The notes: a model not told the origin generated them from the letters alone. Counted from the first letter of the stretch, positions 7,309 through 15,858 are shown. The stretch is DNA of 64,000 nucleotides from DASWTL01 sp966250385 (GCA_966250385.1 CBINHC010000002.1:1-64000), one strand, 5' to 3'. Made by a program: numbers and translations.

Positions 7309-8517
7309 TTACCGGATTTGACGGCGCTTCTTTTCCTTGATGATCAGGGAGAGTTCCCTTCCTGTCTGACCGGCAACAGACGTATTCTCCTGCGCTCTTC
7401 TGAACAAATAAGGCATTACCGCCTTTATCGGACCGTAAGGCACGTATTTCACGACATTGTAACCGGCGTCACCCAGGTTGAAGCTGAGGTTGTCGCTCAT
7501 TCCCAATAACTGAGAGAAATACACATGCGGATGGTTCCGGTCGATTCCCCGTTCATCCAGCAGGTCGGCCAGCAATCTGCAGCTGTTCTCGTTATGCGTA
7601 CCGGCTACGAAACCAACAGAATCCAGGTGGTCCACACAGTAACGTACCGCAGCATTGTAATCCCGGTCTGACGATTCTTTGTCCGGCTGGATCGGTGACG
7701 GATATCCGCGTTCCAGGGCACGCTTCCGTTCCTTCTCCATATAGGCCCCCCGGACAATCTTCGCTCCCAGGATAAACTTGTCCGTTTCCGCCAACGCGAT
7801 ATCCGCCTTCAGGGATGCCAATTTATCATGGCGGTACATCTGGTAGGTGTTATAGATCAGCAGGCGGTCCCTGTTGTACTTGCGCATCATCTCGATGGCC
7901 AGGTCATCGATCGTGTCCTGGATCCAGGTCTCCTCAGCATCGATCATCACCGGCACGCCCAGCGTGTTCGCTGTACCGCAGATCCGGTCAATCCGCTCCT
8001 TGACGCGCTCGTATTCCTTCTCTTCGGCTGGAGTAAGATCCAGCTTCGCATCCAGCTTTTCAAGCAGGGCGAACCGGGCGATACCGGTAACTTTAAATAC
8101 GGTCAATGGAATGCGGTCATCACCGTTTGCACGCTCGATCGTGCGGATGACCTCCCGGCAGGTCTCTTCGAAGACCTCTTCCCGCTCCTCCCCTTCTACG
8201 GAGTAGTCCAGAATGGTCTTTACTCCGCCGCTGGCGAGCTGGGCAATGGTTCCTTCGCACTCCGCGATGCTTTCACCGCCGCAGAACTGGCGAAAGATGG
8301 TCTTCCGGATCATGCCGTTGATGGGCAATCCGATGCTGAAAGCAAAGTTGGTCAGCGATGGACCGACCTGGGTAAGAAAGTTATTGCTGATGATCTTGAA
8401 CAGCCAGTAGGCCCGGTTCAGATCTTCGTTGGATTTATTTTTAAAGGCAATTTCTGTATTGTCAAAAGAAAGTTCGGTACCCATTAAGGGCTTGTTTTCC
8501 GTATTTAATTCAGGCAT
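7309..8517 (-). CDS. Proline dehydrogenase
   Basis: This 402-residue monofunctional FAD enzyme oxidises proline to pyrroline-5-carboxylate, the first step of proline catabolism. The TIM-barrel signatures are visible: GVKTILDYSVEGEE near residue 100, VMIDAEETWIQ near 200, GAKIVRGAYMEKER near 255, and the C-terminal RRAQENTSVAGQ that binds substrate and flavin. There is no fused aldehyde dehydrogenase, as usual in Bacteroidota. The start ATG 8517 lies 4 bases after a TACTTTTG -7 element; the TTG two codons upstream overlaps that element and is unlikely. Confidence 0.95.
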   Translation of the reverse strand: MPELNTENKPLMGTELSFDNTEIAFKNKSNEDLNRAYWLFKIISNNFLTQVGPSLTNFAFSIGLPINGMIRKTIFRQFCGGESIAECEGTIAQLASGGVKTILDYSVEGEEREEVFEETCREVIRTIERANGDDRIPLTVFKVTGIARFALLEKLDAKLDLTPAEEKEYERVKERIDRICGTANTLGVPVMIDAEETWIQDTIDDLAIEMMRKYNRDRLLIYNTYQMYRHDKLASLKADIALAETDKFILGAKIVRGAYMEKERKRALERGYPSPIQPDKESSDRDYNAAVRYCVDHLDSVGFVAGTHNENSCRLLADLLDERGIDRNHPHVYFSQLLGMSDNLSFNLGDAGYNVVKYVPYGPIKAVMPYLFRRAQENTSVAGQTGRELSLIIKEKKRRQIR

Positions 8518-8520
8518 GGT

Positions 8521-8528
8521 CAAAAGTA
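8521..8528 (-). promoter_or_regulatory. -7 element of proline dehydrogenase
   Basis: TACTTTTG on the minus strand matches TAnnTTTG and sets the start at ATG 8517. Confidence 0.6.
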
Positions 8529-8604
8529 GGAAATCTGGACAATTAACTGTCGAACGACTGTAAATTTGTACGTTTGCATATGATTGAATTTAAGCTTGAA
8601 GGAG
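8529..8604 (+). repeat. 76-bp direct repeat, left copy
   Basis: Bases 8529-8604 match 9241-9316 at 74 of 76 positions. The unit is the promoter region and first codons of the S4-domain gene. The left copy has lost the rest of the gene and runs directly into an ssrA-like fragment. Confidence 0.95.
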
Positions 8605-8730
8605 CGGCCTCAGGAGCATCGAATAACTGTTCTGGCGAGAGCCTTATGTTGTTATAACCCTGCGATTTCAAGGTTGGACGAGGGTTCGAATCCCTCCGAC
8701 TCCACAACAAACCACATAAGAGCCTCAATG
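8605..8730 (+). pseudogene. ssrA: tmRNA (ssrA) 3'-end fragment
   Basis: The stretch contains TCAGGAGCATCGAA, identical to an internal part of the resident tmRNA at 20.47 kb, then diverged sequence, and then the tmRNA 3' arm GACGAGGGTTCGAATCCCTC with an acceptor-like end. A weak hairpin with a T run follows. The 5' half and tag-coding part are missing. Differences from the resident copy (GACTCCAC for GGCTCCAC) suggest a foreign ssrA end carried by an integrative element. Confidence 0.7.
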
Positions 8731-8852
8731 GAGATTTTTTTACTAGCCGCCCTTATCTGACCATCCAAAAAAGGATCGTTTGATAGATCCTCATACTTGA
8801 CACCATCTAAAAAGATACCTATAATCGTAATTGCAATCGAAAGTGAAAATCG

Positions 8853-9119
8853 ATGAGTGAAATAATCAGAAACCGAACTATCCGTCCGTCCACCAGAAAA
8901 GCTGCCTCGAAAAGCTATAAGATAGACACTCGCAAGGTTGCTGCCGGCGACGTATTAACTGTAAACATTAAACATGAATCGAAACCTTCATTGCTGAAAA
9001 TTTTTCAGTTCGATGGAATTGATATAGCAAACAAAGATTCTATACACTTCCAAGTAACGGAACACGGAGATAGCCTTTACATCAGTTGGAGCGGTGCAGT
9101 CCCTAAGGTTATTACCTAG
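8853..9119 (+). CDS. Hypothetical protein, 88 aa
   Basis: I do not recognise this protein. It has a basic N-terminus (NRTIRPSTRKAASKSYKI) and then short beta-type segments, with no signal peptide or membrane helix. It is the only open gene inside the 636 bp enclosed by the 76-bp direct repeats, so it was probably brought in with that segment. No consensus -7 element is close to its ATG. Expression is uncertain. Confidence 0.4.
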   Translation: MSEIIRNRTIRPSTRKAASKSYKIDTRKVAAGDVLTVNIKHESKPSLLKIFQFDGIDIANKDSIHFQVTEHGDSLYISWSGAVPKVIT

Positions 9120-9240
9120 AACGCTTGAATGAGTAGCACAACCATATTAGCTGTATTTATCCATTCGAATCGCCCCCTCATCCGAAGATTCAATCACACC
9201 CCTTTAGTTCTCCAAACCGTCGCTCATCCGAAGGAACACT

Positions 9241-9316
9241 GGAAATCTGGACAATTAGGTGTCGAACGACTGTAAATTTGTACGTTTGCATATGATTGAA
9301 TTTAAGCTTGAAGGAG
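9241..9316 (+). repeat. 76-bp direct repeat, right copy (functional)
   Basis: This copy carries two overlapping -7 candidates (TAAATTTG, TACGTTTG) and the first codons of the intact S4-domain gene. See the left copy at 8529. Confidence 0.95.
9281..9288 (+). promoter_or_regulatory. -7 element of the S4/aroB transcript
   Basis: TACGTTTG matches TAnnTTTG and ends 4 bases before ATG 9292, which favours that ATG over the in-frame GTG at 9259. Confidence 0.6.
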
Positions 9317-9498
9317 AGTTTATTCCACTGATCCAGCTGTTAAAAGCTACCCGGGTTGTAGAGACCGGCGGCGAAGCACAGATCGTGGTATCGGAAGGAC
9401 TGGTTACAGTGAACGGAGAGGTGGAACACCGCAAGCGTCTGAAAGTTAAAAAAGGTGACCTGATCGAATTCGAAGGACACCAAATCAAGGTTATCTGA
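9292..9498 (+). CDS. S4-domain RNA-binding protein (YbcJ-like)
   Basis: This 68-residue protein is a single S4-like RNA-binding domain: FIPLIQLLKATRVVETGGEA, then VTVNGEVEHRKRLKVKKGD and a final strand. YbcJ-type proteins bind RNA and are thought to act in ribosome or RNA metabolism. Its TGA overlaps the aroB ATG by one base, so the two are probably translated from one mRNA. Confidence 0.85.
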   Translation: MIEFKLEGEFIPLIQLLKATRVVETGGEAQIVVSEGLVTVNGEVEHRKRLKVKKGDLIEFEGHQIKVI

Positions 9499-10571
9499 TG
9501 GAAGTTATACGAAGCGTGGATTACCCGATCCACTTCCGGGACACATTCCGGGAACTCCGGTCGTTTATCCAGAATTCCGGCTACTCGAAAGTATTCGTCC
9601 TGGTGGACACCAATACCGAAACACATTGTCTGCCGTTGCTGCAGCCGGCACTCGAAGGCCTGGAATATGACCTGATCGAGGTGACCCCGGGAGAAGAAAA
9701 CAAGAATATCGATTTCTGTATCGGGATCTGGCGAATGCTGTCGGACTTTGAGGCGGACCGGAACAGTCTCCTGATCAACCTGGGCGGCGGTGTCATTACC
9801 GATATGGGCGGATTCACCGCGGCTACCTTTAAAAGGGGGATTGATTTCGTTCAGATGCCCACTACCCTGCTGTCCCAGGTCGATGCCTCCGTCGGCGGCA
9901 AGACCGGGATCGACATGGACCATATCAAGAACCTGATCGGAACTTTCACCCAGCCGAAGGCGGTGTTTATCGAAAACCAGTTTCTGAAGACGCTGGATGA
10001 ACGCCAGCTGATCTCCGGTTTTGCGGAGATGCTGAAGCACGGGCTCATCTTTGACGCCCCCTATTTCGAAAAGCTCATGCATCACCGGGGCGAGATCCAT
10101 CCCGAACTGATCCACCGGTCGGTCGAGATCAAGAACGAGGTCGTAACCCAGGATCCCCATGAAAAAGGATTGCGAAAGATCCTCAACTTCGGGCACACGA
10201 TCGGCCATGCCGTGGAAACGCTCTCACTAACCAACGACAAGGACCCGCTGCTGCATGGGGAAGCGATCGCCATCGGCATGATCTGCGAGGCGTTCCTATC
10301 TTCGAAATTTAACGGCATGAGTGCTGAGGATCTTGAGAAGATTACCGTAACCATCCGAAGCCTGTACCCGGACTATGCGCTCGACCGGCTGCAGGACGAG
10401 GAATTGCTGGATGTGATGAAAAAGGACAAGAAGAACCGGGATCAGAAGATCGGCTTCGCCCTATTAAATCGGATCGGTAGCTGTGATTACGATAAATACC
10501 TGGCGGAAGACGCCATCCTGGAGAGCCTCAACTATTACCGCAGACTAATCGGCTCAACGGTACACGAATAA
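9498..10571 (+). CDS. aroB: 3-dehydroquinate synthase
   Basis: This 357-residue enzyme turns DAHP into 3-dehydroquinate, the second step of the shikimate pathway, using NAD and a divalent metal. Visible motifs are the NAD-binding LINLGGGVITDMGGF near residue 95, the MPTTLLSQVDASVGGKTG segment near 120-137, the metal ligands in GFAEMLKHG and NFGHTIGHAVE near 235, and LLHGEAIAIGM near 255. Length is normal. It is the first aromatic gene of the cluster and lies outside the attenuated transcript that follows, so its expression is likely set separately. Confidence 0.97.
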   Translation: MEVIRSVDYPIHFRDTFRELRSFIQNSGYSKVFVLVDTNTETHCLPLLQPALEGLEYDLIEVTPGEENKNIDFCIGIWRMLSDFEADRNSLLINLGGGVITDMGGFTAATFKRGIDFVQMPTTLLSQVDASVGGKTGIDMDHIKNLIGTFTQPKAVFIENQFLKTLDERQLISGFAEMLKHGLIFDAPYFEKLMHHRGEIHPELIHRSVEIKNEVVTQDPHEKGLRKILNFGHTIGHAVETLSLTNDKDPLLHGEAIAIGMICEAFLSSKFNGMSAEDLEKITVTIRSLYPDYALDRLQDEELLDVMKKDKKNRDQKIGFALLNRIGSCDYDKYLAEDAILESLNYYRRLIGSTVHE

Positions 10572-10587
10572 AAAAATAAAATTTTGC

Positions 10588-10617
10588 TTGATTATTAATT
10601 CTTATCGTGTACATTTG
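10588..10617 (+). promoter_or_regulatory. Promoter of the attenuated aromatic operon
   Basis: The -33 TTG (10588-10590), a 19-base spacer and the -7 TACATTTG (10610-10617) fit the Bacteroidota TTTG-N19-TAnnTTTG promoter. Transcription would start near 10624, just before the leader peptide. Confidence 0.75.
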
Positions 10618-10631
10618 ACAGTAACAAAGCA

Positions 10632-10697
10632 ATGAGATTCACAAACGCATATTGGTTCGGTTATTACTTTTACTTTAACAGTAAGAGCCGGGACTGA
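10632..10697 (+). CDS. Aromatic leader peptide, 21 aa
   Basis: This short reading frame begins MRFTNA and continues with YWFGYYFYF, eight aromatic residues in nine codons, then ends SKSRD-stop. It lies between the promoter and a strong terminator in front of pheA, so it acts as a sensor of charged Phe, Tyr and Trp tRNA: a ribosome stalled in the aromatic run alters folding of the downstream RNA. The last codons also encode the sequence that forms the antiterminator. Confidence 0.85.
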   Translation: MRFTNAYWFGYYFYFNSKSRD

Positions 10698-10764
10698 TAT
10701 GTGTTAACCATAACATGATATTAAACAACTAAAAGTCCCGGCATGTCGCCGGGACTTTTTTTTT
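10687..10764 (+). promoter_or_regulatory. Transcription attenuator (antiterminator/terminator)
   Basis: GCCGGGACT at 10687-10695, inside the leader peptide gene, is repeated exactly at 10748-10756. Both can pair with AGTCCCGGC at 10734-10742. Pairing of 10734-10742 with 10748-10756 gives a terminator stem with a 5-base loop and nine T (10756-10764). Pairing with 10687-10695 instead gives the antiterminator. A ribosome that reaches the stop codon covers 10687-10697 and lets the terminator form; a ribosome stalled at the aromatic codons leaves it free. Confidence 0.85.
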
Positions 10765-10774
10765 ACCTAAAAAA

Positions 10775-11602
10775 ATGGAGAAAAAAAGGGTCGCAATCCA
10801 GGGCATCAAGGCTTCATTCCATGAAGAAGCCGCCTTCCGGTTTTTCGGGGAGGACATCGAGACCATCGAGTGCAATTCGTTCAAGCAGACCTGCGAAGAG
10901 CTGAAGAACAAAAAGGCAGATTATGTGGTCATGGCGATTGAGAATTCAATCGCAGGAAGTATCCTTCCGAATTATTCCCTCCTACGGGATTACCATTTCC
11001 AGATCGTCGGCGAGGTTTACCTCCCGATTCAGCTGCACCTGCTGGCACTCCCGGGCGTTCAGTTCAAGGACATTAAGTACGTCCAGTCCCATCCCATAGC
11101 GATCCGCCAGTGTGTCGACTTCTTCGATGAGTACCCGCACCTCCAGGTCATCGAAAGCAACGATACCGCCGCCTGCGCGAAACGTATCCGGGACGAACAG
11201 CTGACCGACACCGTCGCCATTGCCAATAAACTGGCAGCCAGCCTTTACAACCTCGAAGTCCTGGAAAGACGGATCGAATCCAACAAAATGAACTACACCC
11301 GCTTCCTGATCCTGACCGATAAGATCACGGAAACGGCAGCGGCGAACAAGGCGTCCCTGAGTTTCCAGGTAGGAAACGACATCGGATCGCTCGCCACCAT
11401 CCTGAATATTTTTGCGGAACAGCAGATCAACCTGAGTAAGATCCAGTCGATGCCGGTTCTGGGCAGGCGCAACGAGTACAACTTCTATGTGGATATTGAA
11501 TGGCAGCGTGCGGCTGATTACGATGCCGCAATTCGTAAAGTATTAAAACATGCCATCAACTTTACCATCATGGGTGAGTACCAAAAAAACGATAAAGTCT
11601 AA
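10775..11602 (+). CDS. pheA: Prephenate dehydratase with ACT domain
   Basis: This 275-residue enzyme makes phenylpyruvate from prephenate for phenylalanine synthesis. The catalytic periplasmic-binding-like fold spans about residues 1-180, with the motif NKMNYTRFLIL (the family TRF active-site threonine) near 170. An ACT domain follows (about 190-270, VGNDIGSLATILNIFAEQQI) and gives feedback control by phenylalanine. The chorismate mutase activity is encoded separately in the next gene. It is the first structural gene behind the attenuator; its ATG lies 10 bases after the T run. Confidence 0.95.
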   Translation: MEKKRVAIQGIKASFHEEAAFRFFGEDIETIECNSFKQTCEELKNKKADYVVMAIENSIAGSILPNYSLLRDYHFQIVGEVYLPIQLHLLALPGVQFKDIKYVQSHPIAIRQCVDFFDEYPHLQVIESNDTAACAKRIRDEQLTDTVAIANKLAASLYNLEVLERRIESNKMNYTRFLILTDKITETAAANKASLSFQVGNDIGSLATILNIFAEQQINLSKIQSMPVLGRRNEYNFYVDIEWQRAADYDAAIRKVLKHAINFTIMGEYQKNDKV

Positions 11603-11632
11603 CAAATCAACATTTTAAAAAGTATTATCATT

Positions 11633-12742
11633 ATGAAACTGAATCTGACCATCGACCCCATAAATACCTGGTTATCCGGAGGCAAAGAACCCTTGCTGAT
11701 CGCCGGACCGTGCAGTGCGGAAACAGAGGACCAGCTGGTCTCTACCGCGCATCTGCTGGCCCGGACCGGGAAAGTAACGGCCCTGCGTGCGGGCATCTGG
11801 AAGCCGCGCACCCGTCCCGGAGAGTTCGAGGGGATCGGCAGCATAGGCCTGACCTGGCTGAAGCGCGCCAAGGAAGAAACCGGGCTGCCGACCGCCGTAG
11901 AGGTAGCAACGGCTAAACACGTTGAAGAGGCCCTGGCATCCGGCGTGGACATCCTGTGGGTCGGCGCCCGCTCCACGGTGAACCCGTTCACCGTACAGGA
12001 AATAGCGGACGCCCTGCAGGGAACGAACGTCCCGGTGATGGTCAAGAACCCGGTTAACCCGGACCTTTCCCTTTGGATCGGCGCGCTCGAGCGGATCAAC
12101 CGTGCCGGCATTACCAAGCTTGCGGCCATCCACCGCGGATTCTCCTCCTACGAGAAATCTGCGTTCCGCAACGAACCGATGTGGGAAATGGCCATCCAGC
12201 TGAAGACATTATGCCCTGAGCTGCCGATCATTAACGACCCGAGCCATATCTGCGGGAACCGGGACCTCATACCATACATCGCACAGAAAGCCGTCGATAT
12301 GGACATGCAGGGTCTGATGATCGAATCACACATCGACCCTTCTGTAGCATGGACCGACGCCAAGCAGCAGGTTACGCCGGCTGCGCTGGCGGATCTGGTG
12401 AATGACCTGGTACTGCGGTCGGCTGAGGTACGCGATAAGGCGGTCCATGACAAGCTCGCCGAATTCCGGAAGCAGATCGATAAACTTGACGACCAGATCA
12501 TCCAGAAGATGGCCGAACGGATGGCCATCGTTGAAAAGATCGGCGAATACAAACGCGATAACGGTGTGACCATTCTGCAGGTAAACCGCTGGGATGAGAT
12601 CCTGCACAAGCGGAAAGCTTTTGCCCGGGCATTGAAACTCGATGTTAACTTTGCTTCAAAGCTCCTGGAACTGGTACACCATGAATCGATCCGCAAACAA
12701 ACCGAGATCATGAATGCTAAACCTGCAGTGGAAGAATTGTAA
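11633..12742 (+). CDS. DAHP synthase / chorismate mutase fusion
   Basis: This 369-residue bifunctional enzyme carries two pathway steps. Residues about 1-265 are a type I-beta (KDOPS-like) 3-deoxy-7-phosphoheptulonate synthase: LLIAGPCSAE near 20, ALRAGIWKPRTRPGEFEG near 45, and the metal-binding NDPSHICG and GLMIESHI motifs. Residues about 275-360 are an AroQ chorismate mutase with EFRKQIDKLDDQIIQKMAER and the later lysine and arginine residues. It makes the first pathway intermediate and commits chorismate to prephenate. The mutase domain usually also serves feedback inhibition. It follows pheA by 30 bases. Confidence 0.95.
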   Translation: MKLNLTIDPINTWLSGGKEPLLIAGPCSAETEDQLVSTAHLLARTGKVTALRAGIWKPRTRPGEFEGIGSIGLTWLKRAKEETGLPTAVEVATAKHVEEALASGVDILWVGARSTVNPFTVQEIADALQGTNVPVMVKNPVNPDLSLWIGALERINRAGITKLAAIHRGFSSYEKSAFRNEPMWEMAIQLKTLCPELPIINDPSHICGNRDLIPYIAQKAVDMDMQGLMIESHIDPSVAWTDAKQQVTPAALADLVNDLVLRSAEVRDKAVHDKLAEFRKQIDKLDDQIIQKMAERMAIVEKIGEYKRDNGVTILQVNRWDEILHKRKAFARALKLDVNFASKLLELVHHESIRKQTEIMNAKPAVEEL

Positions 12743-13998
12743 TGAGTTCAGCAAACATCAGCATATTTAAAAACGGCCCGATCGGCGGCACGATCCATCT
12801 CACCGGGTCAAAGAGCGAATGTAACCGGGCACTGATCATGCAGGCCCTGAGCGACGGAAAGATCAAGATCGAGAACGTGTCAGAAGCAGCCGACACCGTT
12901 ACCCTCCGGTCCATCCTGCAGAATCAGCTTGCAAAACCCGCGCAAACGAACGGGCCGGTTACGGTGGATGTGGGTCCGGCCGGCACGGCGATGCGGTTCC
13001 TTGCCGCTTACGCCGCCCTGCAACCAGGGGAGATCATTCTTACCGGTTCGGCGCGCATGAAACAGCGTCCGATCAGGATCCTGGTCGACGGACTGAGAGC
13101 ATTGGGTGCCTCAATCGAATACCTGGAACAGGAAGGCTTTCCGCCTCTGCGGATCCGCGGTCCGCTCCAGCAGGGCTCCAGGGCTGTAACGATTTCCGGA
13201 TCGGTAAGCAGCCAGTATATCTCTGCACTCCTGCTGATCGCCCCTTGCCTTCCTGACGGCCTGGAGCTCACGATCGACGGTGAACTGACTTCCCGCCCCT
13301 ATGTGGAAATGACGCTGTCCATGCTCGAACAGGCAGGCATCCGGCACGATTCGGAGGACCAGGTTATCCGGATCCAAAACCAGCCATTTGCTCCATCGGT
13401 GATCGCCATTGAACCGGACTGGAGTGCGGCTTCCTACTGGTATGCGATGGTAGCTTTGTCCCCTGAAGGAACTGAACTGTTTCTCCCGGGCCTGAATGGC
13501 TATAGCCTGCAGGGCGACAGCCGGATCACGGAGATCATGGCAAACTTCGGTATCACCTCACAGTTCCGCGACGGCGGTGTGCATTTGAAGAAAGAGGTCA
13601 AGGAAGTGGCCCGCAGGATCTTCGATTTTCATGATTGCCCGGATCTGGCCCAGACCGTACTGGTCGTTTGTGCCGCTTTGGGACATGACGCCACCTTTAC
13701 CGGTCTGGAAACCCTGAAGATCAAGGAAACGGACCGCGTGCGGGCCCTGCAGAATGAGCTTGCCAAGATCGGCGTTAAACTGATCGAAAAGAACCTGACG
13801 TACAAACTGGACTGCTCCGGACGGTCATTGCCGAAAACGCTGACCATCGAGACCTATGAAGATCACCGGATGGCCATGGCATTCGCCCCGCTGGCGCTGG
13901 TCGTTGATGAACTGATCGTCGAAGATCCGGCAGTGGTTGAAAAGTCATACCCGCATTTCTGGAAGGATCTCGAGAAAGCAGGATTCAAAATTCATTAG
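12742..13998 (+). CDS. aroA: 3-phosphoshikimate 1-carboxyvinyltransferase (EPSP synthase)
   Basis: This 418-residue enzyme joins shikimate-3-phosphate and phosphoenolpyruvate. The substrate-binding LTGSKSECNRALIMQAL lies near residue 20, the VDVGPAGTAMRFLAAYAAL segment near 75, and LKIKETDRVRAL with the EDHRMAMAFAPLAL motif toward the C-terminus. The N-terminal KSECN replaces the more usual KSxSNR, a variation seen in this phylum. Its ATG overlaps the preceding stop codon (TAATG), so translation is coupled. Confidence 0.95.
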   Translation: MSSANISIFKNGPIGGTIHLTGSKSECNRALIMQALSDGKIKIENVSEAADTVTLRSILQNQLAKPAQTNGPVTVDVGPAGTAMRFLAAYAALQPGEIILTGSARMKQRPIRILVDGLRALGASIEYLEQEGFPPLRIRGPLQQGSRAVTISGSVSSQYISALLLIAPCLPDGLELTIDGELTSRPYVEMTLSMLEQAGIRHDSEDQVIRIQNQPFAPSVIAIEPDWSAASYWYAMVALSPEGTELFLPGLNGYSLQGDSRITEIMANFGITSQFRDGGVHLKKEVKEVARRIFDFHDCPDLAQTVLVVCAALGHDATFTGLETLKIKETDRVRALQNELAKIGVKLIEKNLTYKLDCSGRSLPKTLTIETYEDHRMAMAFAPLALVVDELIVEDPAVVEKSYPHFWKDLEKAGFKIH

Positions 13999-14061
13999 AT
14001 TTGTTCGGGACCCGCATACAAGTGAACCCAGAAACCATCCTATTCACCTTTTAAGCTTCAT

Positions 14062-15156
14062 ATGGCAGGCAATTCTTTCGGACAACTTTTTCGCATCACC
14101 ACCTTCGGGGAATCTCATGGAGAAGCCATCGGCGTTATTATCGACGGCTGTCCCGCGGGCCTCGCCATCGATACGCATTTTATACAAGCTGAACTGGACA
14201 AGCGCAAACCGGGCCAGTCCCGCATCACGACCCAGCGCAAAGAAAGTGATACGGTACAGATCCTTTCCGGCGTATTCGATGGAACGACCACGGGAACACC
14301 GCTGGCCATGCTGATACCCAACGAGGATCAGCGGTCCAAGGACTATTCTCATAACAAGGATACCTTCCGGCCCTCTCATGCCGATTATACCTACCAGGCC
14401 AAATACGGCATCCGGGACCACCGCGGCGGGGGCAGGTCCTCTGCCCGGGAAACCGCAGCGCGCGTGGCAGCCGGCGCGGTCGCCAAGTTACTGCTCCGCA
14501 ACAGCAATATCGGGATCTTCGCCCATGTATCCGCAACAGGCACCGTCGAAGCCCCAAACCTGGAAGTCCGCAACCTGGAGGAACTGGTGGAGATCCGTGA
14601 GAGCAATCTCGTGCGATGTGCTGACCCGGCCACGGCACAGCAAATGACCGAATATATCGATCAGATCCGCAAGGCCGGCGATACGGTTGGCGGGCAGATC
14701 TCCTGCATTGTCCGGAATTGCCCGGTCGGGCTGGGTGAGCCGGTCTTCGACAAACTGCATGCGGACCTCGGGAAAGCGATGCTGAGCATTAATGCCGTTC
14801 ACGGCTTCGAATACGGATCGGGCTTTGCCGGTTCCCGGATGCAGGGTTCAGAACACAATGATATCTTCGTCCGCGCTGAGGACGGAACCATTCAGACGGT
14901 AACCAACTTCTCCGGCGGCATCCAGGGCGGTATCTCCAACGGGATGGATATCACCTTCCGGGTTGCCTTCAAGCCGGTGGCTACCATCATGCAGAATCAG
15001 CCGACGGTCAATATCGACGGCGAAGCCGCTGAGATCACCGGAAAGGGCCGCCATGATCCCTGTGTGGTACCGCGGGCCGTTGCCATTGTTGAAGCGATGA
15101 CTGCCCTGGTCCTGGCCGATCATCTCTTACGCGATAAAACCGTACGACTGAAATGA
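14062..15156 (+). CDS. aroC: Chorismate synthase
   Basis: This 364-residue flavoenzyme converts EPSP into chorismate, the final shikimate step, and needs reduced FMN. Conserved segments are the N-terminal FGESHGEAIGVIIDGCPAG, the RPSHADYTYQAKYGIRDHRG stretch around residues 100-120, GGRSSARETAARVAAGAVAK, and the C-terminal KGRHDPCVVPRAVAIVEAM. Length is standard. It lies 63 bases after aroA and overlaps the next gene by 4 bases (ATGA). Confidence 0.97.
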   Translation: MAGNSFGQLFRITTFGESHGEAIGVIIDGCPAGLAIDTHFIQAELDKRKPGQSRITTQRKESDTVQILSGVFDGTTTGTPLAMLIPNEDQRSKDYSHNKDTFRPSHADYTYQAKYGIRDHRGGGRSSARETAARVAAGAVAKLLLRNSNIGIFAHVSATGTVEAPNLEVRNLEELVEIRESNLVRCADPATAQQMTEYIDQIRKAGDTVGGQISCIVRNCPVGLGEPVFDKLHADLGKAMLSINAVHGFEYGSGFAGSRMQGSEHNDIFVRAEDGTIQTVTNFSGGIQGGISNGMDITFRVAFKPVATIMQNQPTVNIDGEAAEITGKGRHDPCVVPRAVAIVEAMTALVLADHLLRDKTVRLK

Positions 15157-15767
15157 GAACTTTACTAACCATCAGTCTTTGCTTAGTGGTCCTGACCTCC
15201 GTCGGACAAGAACTTCCCTATGCAAAAGTCATCGAGAAACACCGGGAGGAATACAAAGCCGAGTTTCTGCACGATGCCCGGTCCCCGCTGAAAGCCGGCG
15301 ATCTGAAGGACCTGCATTTTTTTGCTCCCGACTCGTCGTACAAGGTCTTTGCCGACTTTGAGTTATTGGACGAAACCGAACCGTTTCGGATGCCCACTTA
15401 TGACGGCTCTGCAAAAGAATATGTCCGTTATGGGATAGCAAGCTTTACGCTGAACGGAAAACCGCTGAAGCTGACCATCTATCGCAGCATTCAGCTGATG
15501 GCTACGGAGCAATACAAGGATTACCTCTTTCTGCCGTTCACCGACCTGACCAATGACAAGGAAACGTATGGCGGTGGCCGGTATATCGACCTGAGCACTT
15601 CATCGGTTAAGAACAATCAGGTGGAGATCGATTTCAACAAGGCCTACAACCCGTACTGCGCATACAGCAGCGGCTACAGCTGCCCGGTCCCACCCGAGGA
15701 AAATGATCTGCCCGTGGCAGTCCGGGCGGGTGAAAAGAACTTCACCGGCGCCAAGAAAAAAAGATAA
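15153..15767 (+). CDS. Exported DUF1684 protein
   Basis: A signal peptide (MRTLLTISLCLVVLTSVGQ) precedes a DUF1684 domain. The domain hallmarks are REEYKAEFL near residue 32, the YVRYGIASFTLNGKPLKLTI strand pair, FLPFTDLTNDKETYGGGRYI and the C-terminal NPYCAYSSGYSCPVPPEEN with its two cysteines. The family is common in Bacteroidota but its function is not known to me. The ATGA overlap with aroC shows it shares that transcript even though no link to aromatic synthesis is evident. Confidence 0.85.
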   Translation: MRTLLTISLCLVVLTSVGQELPYAKVIEKHREEYKAEFLHDARSPLKAGDLKDLHFFAPDSSYKVFADFELLDETEPFRMPTYDGSAKEYVRYGIASFTLNGKPLKLTIYRSIQLMATEQYKDYLFLPFTDLTNDKETYGGGRYIDLSTSSVKNNQVEIDFNKAYNPYCAYSSGYSCPVPPEENDLPVAVRAGEKNFTGAKKKR

Positions 15768-15804
15768 TATGTTATACGTAGTGTCTTCCGCAGGCATCAA
15801 ATAA

Positions 15805-15831
15805 AAAGGACCGCCTGACGGCAGTCCTTTC
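15805..15831 (-). terminator. Terminator between convergent genes
   Basis: AAAGGAC pairs with GTCCTTT, extended by CGCC/GGC with one bulge. The T-rich tract lies on the minus-strand side, so it mainly ends the dehydrogenase transcript; it may also stop the aroC transcript. Confidence 0.65.
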
Positions 15832-15858
15832 CACATATTGCTATCGCTTTACCGGCCG

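Noticed and set aside
8543..8728. Minus-strand frame with WSRRDSNPRP
   Set aside because: This phrase is a known artefact of translating tRNA or tmRNA 3' ends; here it comes from the ssrA fragment. The frames at 20446-20661 and 28959-29171 are the same artefact.
9255..10208. 317-codon minus-strand frame
   Set aside because: It is entirely antisense to aroB, whose motifs are unmistakable; its translation has no family features and its first codons come from the 76-bp repeat.
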